64,000 nt of DNA from Linnemannia hyalina. Its lineage: Eukaryota; Mortierellomycota; Mortierellomycetes; Mortierellales; Mortierellaceae. Each line of letters begins with the position of its first letter. The first letter of the stretch is position 1. Made by a program: the position numbers and the translations under genes. Positions 36,201 through 48,733 of the stretch are shown here, piece by piece. A model generated the notes under the pieces. It was not told the origin of the DNA and made no database searches. It saw nothing but the letters and a program-made list of their open reading frames with translations. The stretch spans positions 186,001 to 250,000 of the forward strand of contig JAHRHY010000009.1 in assembly GCA_019671135.1 (NCBI GenBank), in the 5' to 3' direction.

Positions 36201-39200
36201 TTGAAGAATTCCATCAGGTTACGAATAATCCGTGAGTCCCGTGGTGACGCCTGAACCCTGGTGTTAAACCGCATCTCGTTCAAGAAGGACGCCATTTGGA
36301 ATCGGAGCGATTTCGAGGTCAGGAAATCGTCTGCGAAGTGGTTGTTGATCCAGAATTTGAACACCACAAATGTCCTATTATATTTAATAAGCCAAAGAAG
36401 CAAGGCGAATGAGTATGTGAATGGTACAATACTGTCAAATATGAAAGAGAAGGATAGGGGGTATCGCTTTACCGGACGCGGATGACACAGCGGAACTCTG
36501 TGTCTTCTTCCAAAGCCCACAGGTACCGCTGGATGAGGTACTTGCATAGCTGGACTGGAGACATGAACAACCGATATGTCAGAAAAAAGTCTGCTATGAA
36601 TCCAGAGTCTAGAAACCACAATGGCTGTTGGTTAGAGATTCTAGGTTCATTTGCAGATAACACACTGAACTCTAAAGAGAATAATAAAAACTTACCCAAG
36701 CCGTACTGGTGGGTCAGCTTTTCGATCAACTTGACAATAGTTGCGGCAATGATGGGTCGTAACTCGAGTGTACCGGAGAGCGATTCGCGTTTGTATCCCT
36801 CCAAAGGTGGCGCATAGACAATCGTCTCGGACGATTCCTCCTCGGGGCGATCAAACACTCGGACGTCGATCTCGGGGTATCGCGGCGGAATGGGCGGAGG
36901 GGCTGGTGGTTCTTCAGTGTCTTCACTGGTCGCAGTTGGATTAACAGCTCCAGCTGCCTGAACTGTCTTGCCCGATGCATCTTCGGCACGGTTGTACCGC
37001 TGCTCTGAAAGTCTCAGGGCAACACCCCTGGCGAACGACTCAAGGGACGGACCATGCTTGTTGTAAGAAAAAGATATGTACCCCGAGTCCTTGTCATGGC
37101 TGCTAGACAAAGGCGACATCAGTGTGCTATTGCTGCACTGCGTCAGAGGTGATTCCAACTGTTCAGAGTCCAGGGGAGAAGAGATGGAATCGCAAGAATG
37201 TCTTGTACTCATGGTGTCGGACCTGTGCAACCCGGTTGCTGTCCGAGGTAGTAGACTACTCGACAACAGCTCGTTGGTGAGTGCATCTGGAGACTGTGCC
37301 GGGAACGAATGATGCTGATGCTGGTGGTGTGTAGCGCTGGGACGGCGGTGGATGTCATGAAGCAAGTCATCCATGGATTCCAGATGAGGCGGGGTAGAGG
37401 TTGATGAGGACGAGGAAGAAGAGGCACTCTCAGATTCTGGGGTCCCTGTCTGCCAGTTGTTCCGTGAGGTGGATTTAGAGTAACTTGACCAAGATGTGGC
37501 GGTATATCCGGTGGCGACAGCCTCGCCTGACTCGTTGAGGAACTCGATTGAGCCGTTGGAACTGTGTGGGTTGTGTTCGAACCTGCCCTCGACGCGTGTC
37601 TGTGAGAGCTCCGAACCTCTACCAAAGAAAAGTAAGGGCATGGTAAGCATCGGCGAAAAACAAAAAATCTTCGTGAACAGGGTGAAGTCTCACCTCGATT
37701 CGCGGGATGTGTGCCAACTGGCGGACGAGGAACTCTGGCGGAAACAATCATCAAGGTCAGAGTCATCATCGCTCGCACAGATCGTACTCTGACTGCCAGG
37801 AAGATACCGAGGCGCACCTTCCATAATGATACTCTCGATGCCACTCCCCCGCTCCCCTTCTTCTTCCTGGTCCTCCTCGGATCTGATTGGCTTGGGGTAG
37901 TTCGCAGACGCATCGGTGACCCACCCAAAAATGGTAGCAAGGGTATGGAATTCCTTGGTATTGGGCGCAACACAGGAATGGCGGCGTCTCCTAGGCGAAT
38001 AAGAGACGCGCGACGAAGGAGGAGGGGTCGTTACTGTTCCATCCGTGGCTGGGGAGACAAGAAAGCTACTGGCCCGCGAAATTGGTGTGGCCAGTCCGTC
38101 ATATGGGTCGCAACTTGATGGGGACGTCCAGGGTGGAGAAGATGTGGGCGTTGCTGGTGGGGACACAACTCCGCTGACTGATCGGGACCGACGCCGGTCC
38201 TTTCTTAGTCCATCCCTACAAAAGTGAGTCAATTACAATATGAAAGGATATCAGTACAGGGGGTTCTAAAACGACGGCACGCTTGGTAATATTTGGAAGT
38301 TCATAGGCATCTTACCTGATGGGTTTGTAAGTGACAGCCCAACGAACTTTTGGTTCCTCCTCCTCCTTTCCACCATTCTCATCGTCATCCTCATCCCCAG
38401 AAGCCGTCTCCTCTCCTGACTGAAGGCCCATCATCGCCACAGCCTCCTCCAGCTGTGGAGAAGAGTGTGAGTGGTCACCAAAGTACCCCTCAAAGGCCTC
38501 CAGGTACCTCGGGTCGGGCGAACGTATAAGGCCGATATTTGGCTGTGCACTTCCCACTTGTCCCTGTTTACTGGAAGAAAATGAGTCCAAGGATGGCTCG
38601 CGTTGTAGCGAAACCAGTGAGGGATGCTGCTGTTGGTGCTGATGAGCAGAAGGAGCGTATGGCAGGTGGTGACTCTGAAGCTGTTGTTGATGTGAAGTGT
38701 AATAATGGTGTGCATCTTTTTTATGCGCATGCGAGAGGCTGTGTTGTCCTTGAAGCAGCTGCAGCTGCGTAGGTGACAGTTGAGAAAGATGAGGATTATG
38801 TACAGGTCGAGAGGAATATGATGAGTAAATGCGACTGTCGGACGTAAGCGTGGGCATGGACGTGGGCGTAAGAGTGGAGGCACTGGAAGAAAGCGTGTGA
38901 GGACGTTTGGGAGGGAAAGAGGGGAGGAAGGCGCATGGTCCCTGTTTTCCCTGACACAGATCCTGTGTCGGTTGTCTTTGTTCCTGTTTCTGACTTGGTC
39001 TCACTTCTTTCTCGTTGTTGTCGTTGGTGCCTAGCCTTTGATCCCTGCATATATCTGTTTTCGACGTTAATGTTGTTATTGGCGTCGATGATTGGGTATT
39101 CGAAAGGGTGACGCACTGAGTGGACATGGCAGTGGCAGTGGTGGTAGTACTACTTGACGGGATAGATGCTGTTGTCGTTGTTGTCGAACTAGTGCTGCTG

Positions 39201-39352
39201 CTGTGCTCGTTGTGGCCGTTATTGCGTGCAGGAGGAGGCGTAGGAGGTTGCCTTGATGCGAGGAAACGGTCGAAGCTAGGTAATATTGATGCAGCAGCGG
39301 GAGACGAAGGAGGAGGGGTATATGTTGCTGCAGGTTGGCTGAAAGGGGTCAT
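33281..39352 (-). CDS. Ras guanine nucleotide exchange factor (Cdc25-type), about 1,750 residues
   Basis: Activates a Ras-family GTPase by exchanging GDP for GTP. About ten exons; approximate limits are 39352-38316, 38216-37695, 37620-36698, 36608-36471, 36376-35813, 35731-34618, 34531-34438, 34364-34045, 33956-33546 and 33433-33281. Roughly 780 disordered residues (Ser/Thr/Pro/Gln-rich) precede the REM domain: LRPIIAATIVKLIEKL, FIADFFLTYRLFMSPVQL and FKFWINNHFADDF. A linker of about 400 residues follows. The catalytic domain starts at SQLIAQQLCLLEQHFLENVK, continues with VVSTRVLDDRVRVVEKFI, NFNSLMQLVMGLGSSPL, RQGCIPFLGLFVFDLTHIAV, and ends in KTIKWFLAFQQ near the C-terminus. The ATG at 39352 is chosen as the first in-frame ATG. 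Splice junctions within the linker are the least certain. Confidence 0.88.
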
Positions 39353-42300
39353 TGCCAAAGGTAGTTTGGGAGGGGGTATTGTTTGTTTGTTTGTTGTGAA
39401 AGAGAGTTATGAGGGATTAGGGAGAGGTAAGATGGCAGGCCGAGGGGGAGAGTACCCTCCGGCGCTTGGATTTTGTTATTGCTGTTATGTTCTAAAAGGG
39501 TCCTGTTTAGAGGGCGTGAAGGATGAAGAGAGAGAGAGAGAGTTTGTTGTAATGGATCTGGCGGAAGGGGGGAAGGGGTGAAGGAGAAGGGAGATAAGAG
39601 AAAGAATGCGAGAGAGAGAGAGAGAGAGAAAGAACAGAAAGAAGAGAGGGAGGGAGAGTGCAGGATTGGTGTGTAATTGGTGGGAGGGAGAGAGGAGAGA
39701 CACACAGAGACAGAGAGAGGAGAGAGGGGAGAGGGATCAAAAGGGACGATGTGCTACAAAAGAAAGAGTGGTCCGTGAAAAACAATAAGAGGGCTGTGTG
39801 TAATGAAGTGGTCGCACTAGAAAGCAAAGTAATAACAACAGTAGTGTACTAAGAGACTTTTTTTTTAATAGGGTGCGTGTGTAGTTCATGCAATTGGACA
39901 AGAGAGAGAGAGAGAGTGAATTCAATGGAGTGGGTTGTGGAATGAATTGTAGAAAGTGGAATCAACTTCAAAAGGGATGAGGGAAGGAAGGTGGTGGTAG
40001 TGGTGAAAGTGAAATTGAAAGAGTGAAAAAGAGAAGAGTCGTGTCGGTGAACAAGTTCTTGTTGTGTCAAAGAGGTCCAAAAGAAAAAATGATACAAGTG
40101 GAAATGAAGGGTGAAAGAGAGAAGAGAAAAGAGCGCGTCAGAATGAAAAAAGGCTCTTCTTTCTCGGGTGGTGGTCGAGGCACAAGGACAGGGAAAAAGG
40201 AAGAAGGATGAAGACAGTGAGGATAAAAAGATGAGCGCGTTACGGCGTAGACGGTTTATGGGGATACAATTGGATAGTATGTTAGGTGCGAGTGTGTATG
40301 AAAATGAGAAACAGATAGAGAAAGAGAGAAAGAGAGAAAGAGAGAGAAAGAAGGAAAATAAGGATGATAGTGAGAGCGCATTAAAGAGAAGACTAGGAGA
40401 CCACGAGAAGGGAGAGAGGATTAAAGGATGAGGGGGGGAAAGATTAGGAAGTGAAGAAGCAGGAAGGAAGGAAAAAAAGAGGGACACGGTCAAAGTGAAC
40501 AATAAATAGAGACCTGGAAAATAAAAAGGCGACTGAATAGAAGGAGAGATCAGGTGCGATTAGACGACAGAAAAGACCGTGAGGAGCCAGTCCATGGGTC
40601 AAAGATGACCAGCCCATGGGTTAAACGCGAAGAAGGAGCGAATTGATTGATAAACGCGAAGGAGGAACGATCAGTCAGACCAACAACCTTGGCAAGGGAT
40701 CAGTGATCAGGAACGAGAAATACAACCAATACAACATCATGGATTAATCAAAATAATTTCTTGTACACGCATGGGCATGAACAGAAGGGATTGGACTTGA
40801 ATACCTGAATCGATGGAAGACAAAGACATGCAACGATAATAGCCAACAAAGAAGCGGACTCGAATGCGAAACGAATACACAAGGGGTCGACCATACATGG
40901 CCAACAATTTTTATTCGCATGAACTACAGCTATTGTCTGTTTGGGCGGTCGACGGGCCTGTACATGGACTGTACATTCAACGGACAAAAGCTACTTAATC
41001 TCGGATGGGTTGAGACGAAATAGAAGAAGCCAGTCTTGGGAAGTACGTAGTAAGGAAGGAAAGAAGGGAAGGGACGCTAATGGAGTCGAGGAAGAAGGAT
41101 GATGGTGTTCTTGGTGACCCTTTTCTCCACCTCCTTTTCATATTTGAGTCCACCCTTCATTCTCTCGCTCGTTTTCTCTATCTCTCTCTTTTCTCTAACA
41201 CATTCATCCACTCTTCTTTGTTCTTTCTCCCTCTTCCCTAAGGGAAAATAGATCCTTTTTGGTTTCCTCATCGTTCTTCTTCAGTCCTGCATCTCTCATT
41301 CAGAGAAGAGAGGGGGGGGGTTGGAGATGGAGATTCAACCTCTGGTGGGTGATTACGAACATCGTTTTTTCTTTGTCGGGGGAAGAAGCGAGATGAAGCA
41401 AGGGTTAAAAGGGGAGAAAGGGGGAAGGAACAGAGGAGGAGGAGTAAGGAAAGAAAAGGAACCGACAACTCTATATAGACCAAAACATATTTTTTTAGGA
41501 CACAAAGATGGACACACGTCAACGACTACGACGAAGAGGAGGGGGCGACATGAATGAACGAATGAGAGAAATGAGGGTGAAGATGGGAGGTTAGACTGGC
41601 TTGACTCATCAGTCGACATAGACTGGTATTGTTTTCCTGCGTGGAGCACCATGCAACGAATTAGTCTATGACCGCTCTTGAACAAATTGGACGAGAAGGA
41701 GTGCTACTATGGTTCAAAAGGGGAGGGCAGATATGGACATACACAATTCAACTTTTGAACAGACAACAAACAACAAAGACGGGAGGAGGATAAACAAATG
41801 AATGAATGACCTTCAACACAAATCCCGACAAGGATGTAGCCGAAGGGTGTTTTTGGTTTTGTTGCGCCCTTCATTCGTTCATTCGGTTATCTTTGTTGAA
41901 CCTCCCTTCGTCCTCATTGGCAAACCTTTTTGTGGATCCCCTTTATGCTTCTTTTCATTCAAGAGCTTGACTACCGATACGAAATAAGAGTGTCGTAATG
42001 GCGCAAAGACTCACGCTCACACACGACGTCAGATTATGAACAGATGGATGGCCAATGCGTTTGTCTATCGAGTTGACCTGCGCGGGTCATTTGTTGTCAA
42101 CAATTCTCCTTTCGAAACAGTGGTGGCGCATCACTTTTTTTTCTGTCACCCCTGACAAAGACCAACCTACGGAGAAATAGCCAGTTCCGATAGGGGCGGG
42201 CATCCATCTCAGTCATTTACATATCAATGCCAACAAGAAAGGAGAGGGAGAAGAAAGACGAAGACGAGGATGAGTGCATAGGGTTGAAGCTTATGTCAGT

Positions 42301-43800
42301 TATGTCACTTAATAATGGGCTTGATGCCTGTTTATTTGTTTATTTGTTTGCACGGTGAGAACGACAATGGTATGGGAAGGACGGTCGACCTTGGGCGACT
42401 TCACAATCTTGTGCAGGACAGTCTGCCTGTGATTTGGCTCCAACCTTTGCATGCTTTCTCTTTTCCATTTCACTCATTGACCCCGTGCATGTAACCTTCC
42501 CTCTCCTTCATTCACTCCTTCGTCTCCTTCGACTCGGTCAAATCGCAACAAGGCAGACAAAAAGGTACACACTCCACACACTTCCAACGAAAATCCTAGA
42601 TCTCACTCGCCTTAATTTCTCTCCCCCTTTTGAGCGTAGCATGATATTACGTGTAAAGAAACAGTGACCTAGTTCTTTCTTTTCGACCACACGGACAGGC
42701 ATATCAAGCCATTTGGGTTAATAATAAACTGGAGATGCAGGAGAAGAACAAGAGCCAAACCCCACAATTGGGATTTTTTAGTCGCACCGGCTGAGTTAGG
42801 GTGTAGATAAGAAAAAGCGACAATGCACCTTTTTTTGACTACATGCCTCCTTCCTTTGTGACCTTCTCCTGAGTTCTGACAAAGAGCAGAGTGGAGGGAG
42901 GAGTCGCGGGTAGATGGTGGTGGTGGGTGTCTGCTTGCTGCGGCTATTTTATGCGAGCTTTGACCTGACTTCCTTGAGTGGACTGTCTGCCTGATGGCTT
43001 TATTGTTCTGTCGATTGATTTTTTTCCTAGATCACTTGGTGAGCCTTGGCAGGTGTTTTGATATACAAGCAGGATATGCTCTGCTCGTAGATTGCTCCGT
43101 TATTTCTCTATCTTGCAAGTTTTTCAATGTCATTGGGTATGAACGAGAGAACGAAAGAAATAACGACGTTTTCAGCTCAGAGGGATTGTTGATGGGCGAA
43201 GTCGGTGCTGCACGTGATTAATTTCTCTAATTGACGATCGAGATTCATAACTGAATGCCTTAGCCTTCAGACCTTCTACCTTTCATTCTCTTTTTGTTCC
43301 CCTGCCTTTCATTCCCTCATTCCTCATTTCTTCGCGTCGAGATCACCTTCACCCCAGTTGGCAGCAACCCCTTCGGACCCAACAACGACAACTTCGTACA
43401 GTCACCAGGTACCGATACACACACACGCACATAGAGGAAGAGACACGTCAAAACACAATAGTTCTTTCGCACAACAGGCCCAAGAATAAAACAAGGACAG
43501 TCGCGTACTTTCTGTCTGGAGGTTAGTTCTGATAACATCAACGGTAGACTTTACGCTTTTGTCGGCCTGCATCACAAACTGAAAGAAAAGACTCATTAAC
43601 TCTAGAATGCATGCATTTCTTTCTTTCGTTCTCATGCCTCATTCCACCACCACCATGTCTGGTGTAAACAAAAGAGTAGACTCGAGTACACTCGAGGGTC
43701 GACGTATTGACTTTGCTGTCTGCCCTGAACTACCTCTGTCAATAGACGCTCCAACGTTTCCGACCAGTTGAGACTGAAAGTACTATAACACACAAGACAC
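39353..43800. other. 4.4-kb divergent spacer, no gene seen
   Basis: The longest gene-free stretch. The first kilobase is purine-rich on the plus strand with GA repeats (about 39531-39541, 39610-39630, 39901-39916, 40317-40350), that is CT-rich toward the RasGEF start. Two imperfect copies of a motif beginning AAACGCGAAG lie at about 40624 and 40652. The open frames are low complexity or lack family features. Confidence 0.55.
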
Positions 43801-45179
43801 ATGACCACGGACACCTCGGCCACCGAGGAGACCAAGGATACCAAGGCGTCCAAGGTCCCTGGGCCGCTGGATAAGGAGACGGGCAAGCGTAAGAAGAAGC
43901 TGGATCTTCCCGTCCAGACGGGGCCTCGTCGCTTGACTCCGAAAAAAATGGTTACCGACATCAACACCAAGGTATGAACGAAGTGATGATTACGTAGACA
44001 TGCACACGCACATCAGGCACAAGAAACTCATGTGAGCGAATTCCACAACTGTGGGAGTCTAAATTTCATTTTGCCTTGCCAAGGGAGCAAGGGCTTGATC
44101 GCGATCAATGGTGGCGCAACTTGCCATGGATGTGAGAGCGTGACTTTGAATCTTTCATTAATGTTTGATTGCGAAACATACGTGCATAGGCCGAGGTTTC
44201 CGTGGAACAACAGGAACAGGAGGAGGATGAGATCGAGTGGATCTGGGGGTGTGCAGTGGAAAAGCCAGCGGAGCAAGATGTTACTCAAGAAGAGCGCGAT
44301 TCGACGAGTTCTGGTCATGTCATCAAAGAACTTAGAGTCCTTGAAGGTACTTCCTTGTCTTTATAATCTGACATCGTTACGACAACAGCACGGTTACACC
44401 TTTTTTTGTCAGGTCGGAACTAACCACGATTCGTTTTTTCATGTCACATATGTAGTCGCCCTCTTTCAACCCACTTGCTCAAGACACAAGAAAAACAAGA
44501 GAAAACCAACCAAGGTATGCCTTCAGTCTGCAACATGCATTTCAAGGGATCGGTTTTATTGCGTGCACTGTCCAAACCCTGACTGTTTTTGTCTTGTTTT
44601 GGCTCTCAGCTGGCTTGCCGGAAAGTCAAGACAACTTCTAGCGCACAATACAACGGAGAATCGAAAACAACGTCGACAAACACCGAGGATCACATGCAGG
44701 ACAGGAAAAGAAGTGACCATGCTGTCGGCGACAGTAACAACGAGGGAAACAAAGATGGTCACAAGGAACAGGGCCGATTCAATGGCGAGTGTTATGACAA
44801 GGTCAAGGAGCAAGAACCGAAAAACACGCTGGTGAAGGAAGACGAACAGAGGGTGACGGAGGAGGAGCGAAAGAAGAAGCTGAGAAAGCGTCTGCAGAAA
44901 GACCTGGAGAAGGGACTGAGAATGCAAAAGAACTTGCACATGAAGCTGCACAGCCAACTGGGGTCACAGAAGGATTTGGAGCTGATGAAAGCCATATTGA
45001 CGGAGTTGGAGAAGGGACAGAAATTGCAGATGATGGTGGAGAACGAACTGAGACTGAAGAAGATGCAGGGAAAGGGTCTAGATAAGTCGGACTTGCCTAG
45101 CGCCAAAGTCTATACTGAGGACGCTGTGGCAACACGGGTCCTGCCACTGTTGGCTGATCTTCAAGTACTCGCAGCATGA
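43801..45179 (+). CDS. Unrecognised helical, highly charged protein
   Basis: Four exons (43801-43971, 44190-44346, 44456-44514, 44610-45179) with good splice sites join in frame to 318 residues. The N-terminal 57 residues are rich in Thr, Lys and Asp/Glu. Exon 2 is acidic and Gln/Glu-rich and contains IEWIWGCAVEKP. Exon 3 ends in a basic run (SRHKKNKRKPTK) that could be a nuclear signal. The C-terminal half is predicted helical, with heptad-like Leu and many Lys/Glu (RKKKLRKRLQKDLEKGL, DLELMKAILTELEKGQKL), ending in TRVLPLLADLQVLAA. I recognise no family. It stands alone between a long spacer and the GST array. The low-complexity N-terminus makes the start less certain. Confidence 0.6.
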
Positions 45180-45805
45180 GTTCTGAGCGTCTCTCTCTCA
45201 GTTTTCAGTCCATGGTCCATATAACAACATCACCCCTCCCCTTTGCTCCGGTCACAATGTCGACTCTTTCGGTGGTTTCCTGCTTCTGGCATCCGTCGAA
45301 CAAGCTACGCTGCCATCCTGCTCATTTGCATCAGCCCTCTCACCTCCTCGATTGCAATGCCCACTGGCTGTTTCGTCACCCTGGACACGCCGGCACAAAG
45401 CTAGCGCGCGTCTCATGCTTTTGAGTGTGATCCCCTGTTGGCCCGTCAACCATACGTATGATCTTTTTACTTTCACACGCCCCCTTTATCATGTAACAAC
45501 AAACAACAACGAAACTGTATATAATAAAAGAAAAGATGAACAAGAATGCGAGGGCGTAGAACGAGATTTTTGTTGTGAGGAGACGGCGGTGGTGACAAAG
45601 CAATACAAACTAGTGTCTTTCCCGCGTCCCAAACTGCGCAGTGCACCATACGTGGCATAGTCCTAGCACAAGAGTCAATTTAGCACTATTTAACAAGTTC
45701 CTGTTCACTTTTTTTTGGATCTCTCTTTTGTTTACCACTCCATCCCTCCCTTCCTAATCACACTCAGGAGTCAGCAACGACAACAACTCCCGACCATCCT
45801 CCACC
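45180..45805. other. Spacer before the GST array
   Basis: Contains the 3' region of the helical protein gene and the promoter of GST copy 1. TATATAATAAAAG lies at 45518. No gene supported. Confidence 0.5.
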
Positions 45806-46945
45806 ATGACGACATTGAAAGCTCAGAGACCGTACTTTACAGGAAACACGTCAGAGGAGAACGCCCAAGTGTTGGCGGACCCCAATCCCACCTACAAGCT
45901 CATGTATCTTGATATCGGAAGCGTTGGCGCGACAGCGAGGGATATAATGGCTTTTGGAAAGGCTAATTGGTCCAGCTACGTTCCCAATGTATGTTGGAAC
46001 CGGGGCTCTATCATTGTTGTATTTTTTGGGCCGTGGGACGCTGACTCTAAATCTCGGTGTATTTTTTTTGGGCATGCTACTTAGGAAAAAGACTGGAACG
46101 AAGGCAAGATTCCTGCGCCGTTCAAGGTCTTACCCGTCCTCACCGTCTCGTCGCCCAGCAACGGCAAGGTACAGTACAGAGAGTTGTCCCCCCCCCCCCC
46201 CAGCCTTTTTTCTCTTCTCCATCATACAATGCGTTAACCCTCACCTAACGTTATATTTTTTTCCCTCTTTTCAGGAAGTAGTAATCTCAGAGTCCGTCCC
46301 TGTCGACCATTTCCTCGCAAAACGGTTCAACCTCCTGGGAAACAACGAATGGGAAGAATACACCATCAAGGCGGTCTATAACAACATCCATCATTTCCGA
46401 GAGCGGTCGCTTACGACAATGTCATATACGTTTGGGGATAAGAAGCACAGGTTGGAGCATTATTTGAAGGTGGTGATTCCGAATTTTATTGGGGACCATG
46501 AGTTCCACTTGAGGGCTAATGGGTCCAATGGGCATTATCTCGGTGATAAGGTAAGCACGGATGTGGATGGTTGAAAAAACGGAGGTGTGTGCTGTGAAAA
46601 GGAAGAAGAGGAATGACCCTGTTGAGGCAAAAAAAAGTGGCAAATTCCACTAACTCTCAGCTCTCCACTTTTTTTCATGTCCCTGCTTGTATGTAGCTCT
46701 CGCTGGCAGATATCCACCTGGTGAGCCTAATGGACCACTTCCTGACCCTCCCCGTGGCCGATGATGTCATAGCCCAGTTCAAGAAGAGCGAATTGATCAT
46801 GAAAGTCCGAGAGCGTGTTGAGGCAAACCCAGAGATTGCGGCTTGGAGGAAGAGTGAGGATTGGAAGAGATTTAATGCTGGGTCAATTGCTATATATGCG
46901 GATTCGGCACCTCCTGGATACAAGCAAACAGCCATGGAGGGGTAG
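45806..46945 (+). CDS. Sigma-like glutathione S-transferase, array copy 1
   Basis: 263 residues from exons 45806-45988, 46085-46168, 46275-46550 and 46697-46945. The thioredoxin-fold half starts at about residue 29 with YKLMYLDIGSVGATARD; Tyr34 aligns with the catalytic Tyr of sigma GSTs and Val40 sits where those enzymes have the second Arg of RGRAE. Trp65, the cis-Pro78 in KVLPVL, and Glu95-Ser96 in the glutathione-binding SESVPVDHFLAKRF follow. The helical half has NGSNGHYLGDK and the N-capping box LSLADIH. A 28-residue N-terminal extension precedes the fold. No signal peptide is seen, so cytosol is likely. Intron 2 contains a run of 14 C. Confidence 0.88.
46188..46201. repeat. C14 homopolymer in GST copy 1 intron 2
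   Basis: Fourteen consecutive C within the second intron, between donor and acceptor. Confidence 0.85.
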
Positions 46946-46969
46946 CTTTTGTTTGCTTTACATTTTATA

Positions 46970-46975
46970 AATAAA
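46970..46975 (+). terminator. Poly(A) signal, GST copy 1
   Basis: AATAAA 25 bp after the stop codon. Confidence 0.6.
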
Positions 46976-47331
46976 AAAAAGGCATCGACTGCGCTGTTTG
47001 TGTTTTCGGAGTGTCAAGGCTGGCTCCCTTGCCCTCAAAACTTTAACCCCTGGTATCGCGATTGAGTTTGGATTTCTGTGCCCTGTTGTACTCTGTGCAT
47101 TGAGCACCCAATGGCGCGACGACATATTGGCGTGTATTCCTGGAGTGGCGCTCAACGAAGGGTTTGCAGGGGACCCATTTGTAAGCATCCATACTTCGTT
47201 GATTAATAATGTCCATTTTGTCGCATCCCATCCAAGAATAAATAGGAGGCGACGCGACCCTTTTTTCATTACTCCACCACAGACACCCGAGCTGCAATCT
47301 CAGCAGCAATCCTCCGCAACAAATAACAACA

Positions 47332-48508
47332 ATGTCAGATTCCCACGCTCGACGACTTTACTTGAACGGTGCCTCGGCAGAAGAGAACTCCAAGACGCTG
47401 ATGGCTCCAGAGACGACCTTCCGAATCGTGTACTGGGACATTTCATGTATTGCTGCGACTGCTCGCGATATGCTTGCCTATGGGAACGCTACTTGGACTG
47501 ATGAGAACCACATTCAGGTATACTTTACGTTTCTTGCTTGATTCGAAGGGACATACAGTGAAGATGTACACATGCGCGCTGTTTTTACTAATAAGTACAA
47601 CTTTTGTTTGATTTGCGTTAGACGAATGATTGGTATGGGAAGATCGCGACTCCTTACAAGGTCCTGCCGCTCCTGAACGTCATTGCGCCCGATGGCAAGG
47701 TACAACACCACTTTCTCACCTTCTCATTTATTTAATAACCTTGTCTTTTCTTGCAATGTGTGACATTGACATAATCTCGGTACCACCCTCCATTCCCATT
47801 CCTTCCGTCCTGACAGGAACTGGTGCTCTCAGAATCAATCGTGATTGACCAATACCTCGCCAAGAAATTCAACCTCCTCGGCAACAACGACTACGAAGAG
47901 TGGACGATCAAAGCTCACTACAGCAACATCCACTACCTTCGAGAGAGATCCCTCATGACGATGACCTGGACTTGGGCTGATAAGCGCGCCGAGGCATTGG
48001 AATTATTTTTGGAAAAGACGTTGCCGAATTTTATTGTGAACCACGAGTTCCATTTGAGAGGGAATGGGTCTAATGGCCATTACGTTGGTGACAGGGTAGG
48101 TTGTTTGTTGTCTTTGCCCCCCTTGTTTCTGCACTGGATAAATTCGCTCTGTCTACACTAACCTTGTTTATTGTTTACCATCGATGCATTCAATTGACAT
48201 CCGCGACTTCTTTCTTTCCCTCCCTCTCCGTCGCCCTCTAATAGCTCTCGCTCGCAGATATCCATCTGGTGAACGTTATGGACCACTTCTCACAACTGCC
48301 CAACGGCGAGAGGTTCACGGCTCAGCTTGAAAAGTCCGAGTTGTTGACCAAGGTCCGTCAGAATGTTGAATCCAACCCGCAGATTGCGGCTTGGAGGAAG
48401 AGTGAGGAGTGGGAGAGGTTCAGGAAGGGCTCGGTCGAAACTTATGCTATCACTCGGCCTTCTCCTCCTCCTTCCACGGATGATGTGAGTCATGTCAAGA
48501 AGCACTAA
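47332..48508 (+). CDS. Sigma-like glutathione S-transferase, array copy 2
   Basis: 268 residues from exons 47332-47517, 47622-47699, 47817-48095 and 48245-48508, with splice sites at the same protein positions as copy 1. Tyr34 in RIVYWDISCIAATARD is the catalytic-type Tyr and Ile40 replaces the sigma Arg. Trp66, cis-Pro78 and Glu94-Ser95 (SESIVIDQYLAKKF) are present, as are NGSNGHYVGDR and LSLADIH. The C-terminus has an extra Pro/Ser tail (SPPPSTDD). It is the copy nearest to copies 1 and 3 by eye. An A/T-rich AATAAATA element lies about 100 bp upstream of the ATG. Confidence 0.88.
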
Positions 48509-48510
48509 AT

Positions 48511-48516
48511 AATAAA
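48511..48516 (+). terminator. Poly(A) signal, GST copy 2
   Basis: AATAAA two bases after the stop codon, within a short 3' spacer of 225 bp. Confidence 0.5.
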
Positions 48517-48638
48517 GGATACAGTTGGAGTAGTTGGATCTTTTTTTCTTGTCTTGCTTGATCCCCGTCGGTGTCAATCCACCCTTCCCCTATTTGTCCT
48601 CCTTTGTGAGCCCACTTTCACAAAAAAGATGACGAAGG

Positions 48639-48646
48639 TATATAAA
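48639..48646 (+). promoter_or_regulatory. TATA box of GST copy 3
   Basis: TATATAAA about 95 bp before the ATG of copy 3; similar boxes precede copies 4 and 5. Confidence 0.6.
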
Positions 48647-48733
48647 TGCAGTGTTCGATCTCTCGTTCCTCTTTTTCATATCTTTTCCATAACAAGATCC
48701 CCCACTCCATCCATAACAACAAGAAAAAAGATC

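Noticed and set aside
37209..37973. Minus-strand frame of 254 codons
   Set aside because: Overlaps RasGEF exons in another frame, crosses their splice site, and has no family features.
40168..40431. Lys/Glu-rich plus-strand frame
   Set aside because: Produced by GA repeats in the spacer, with no splice or family support.
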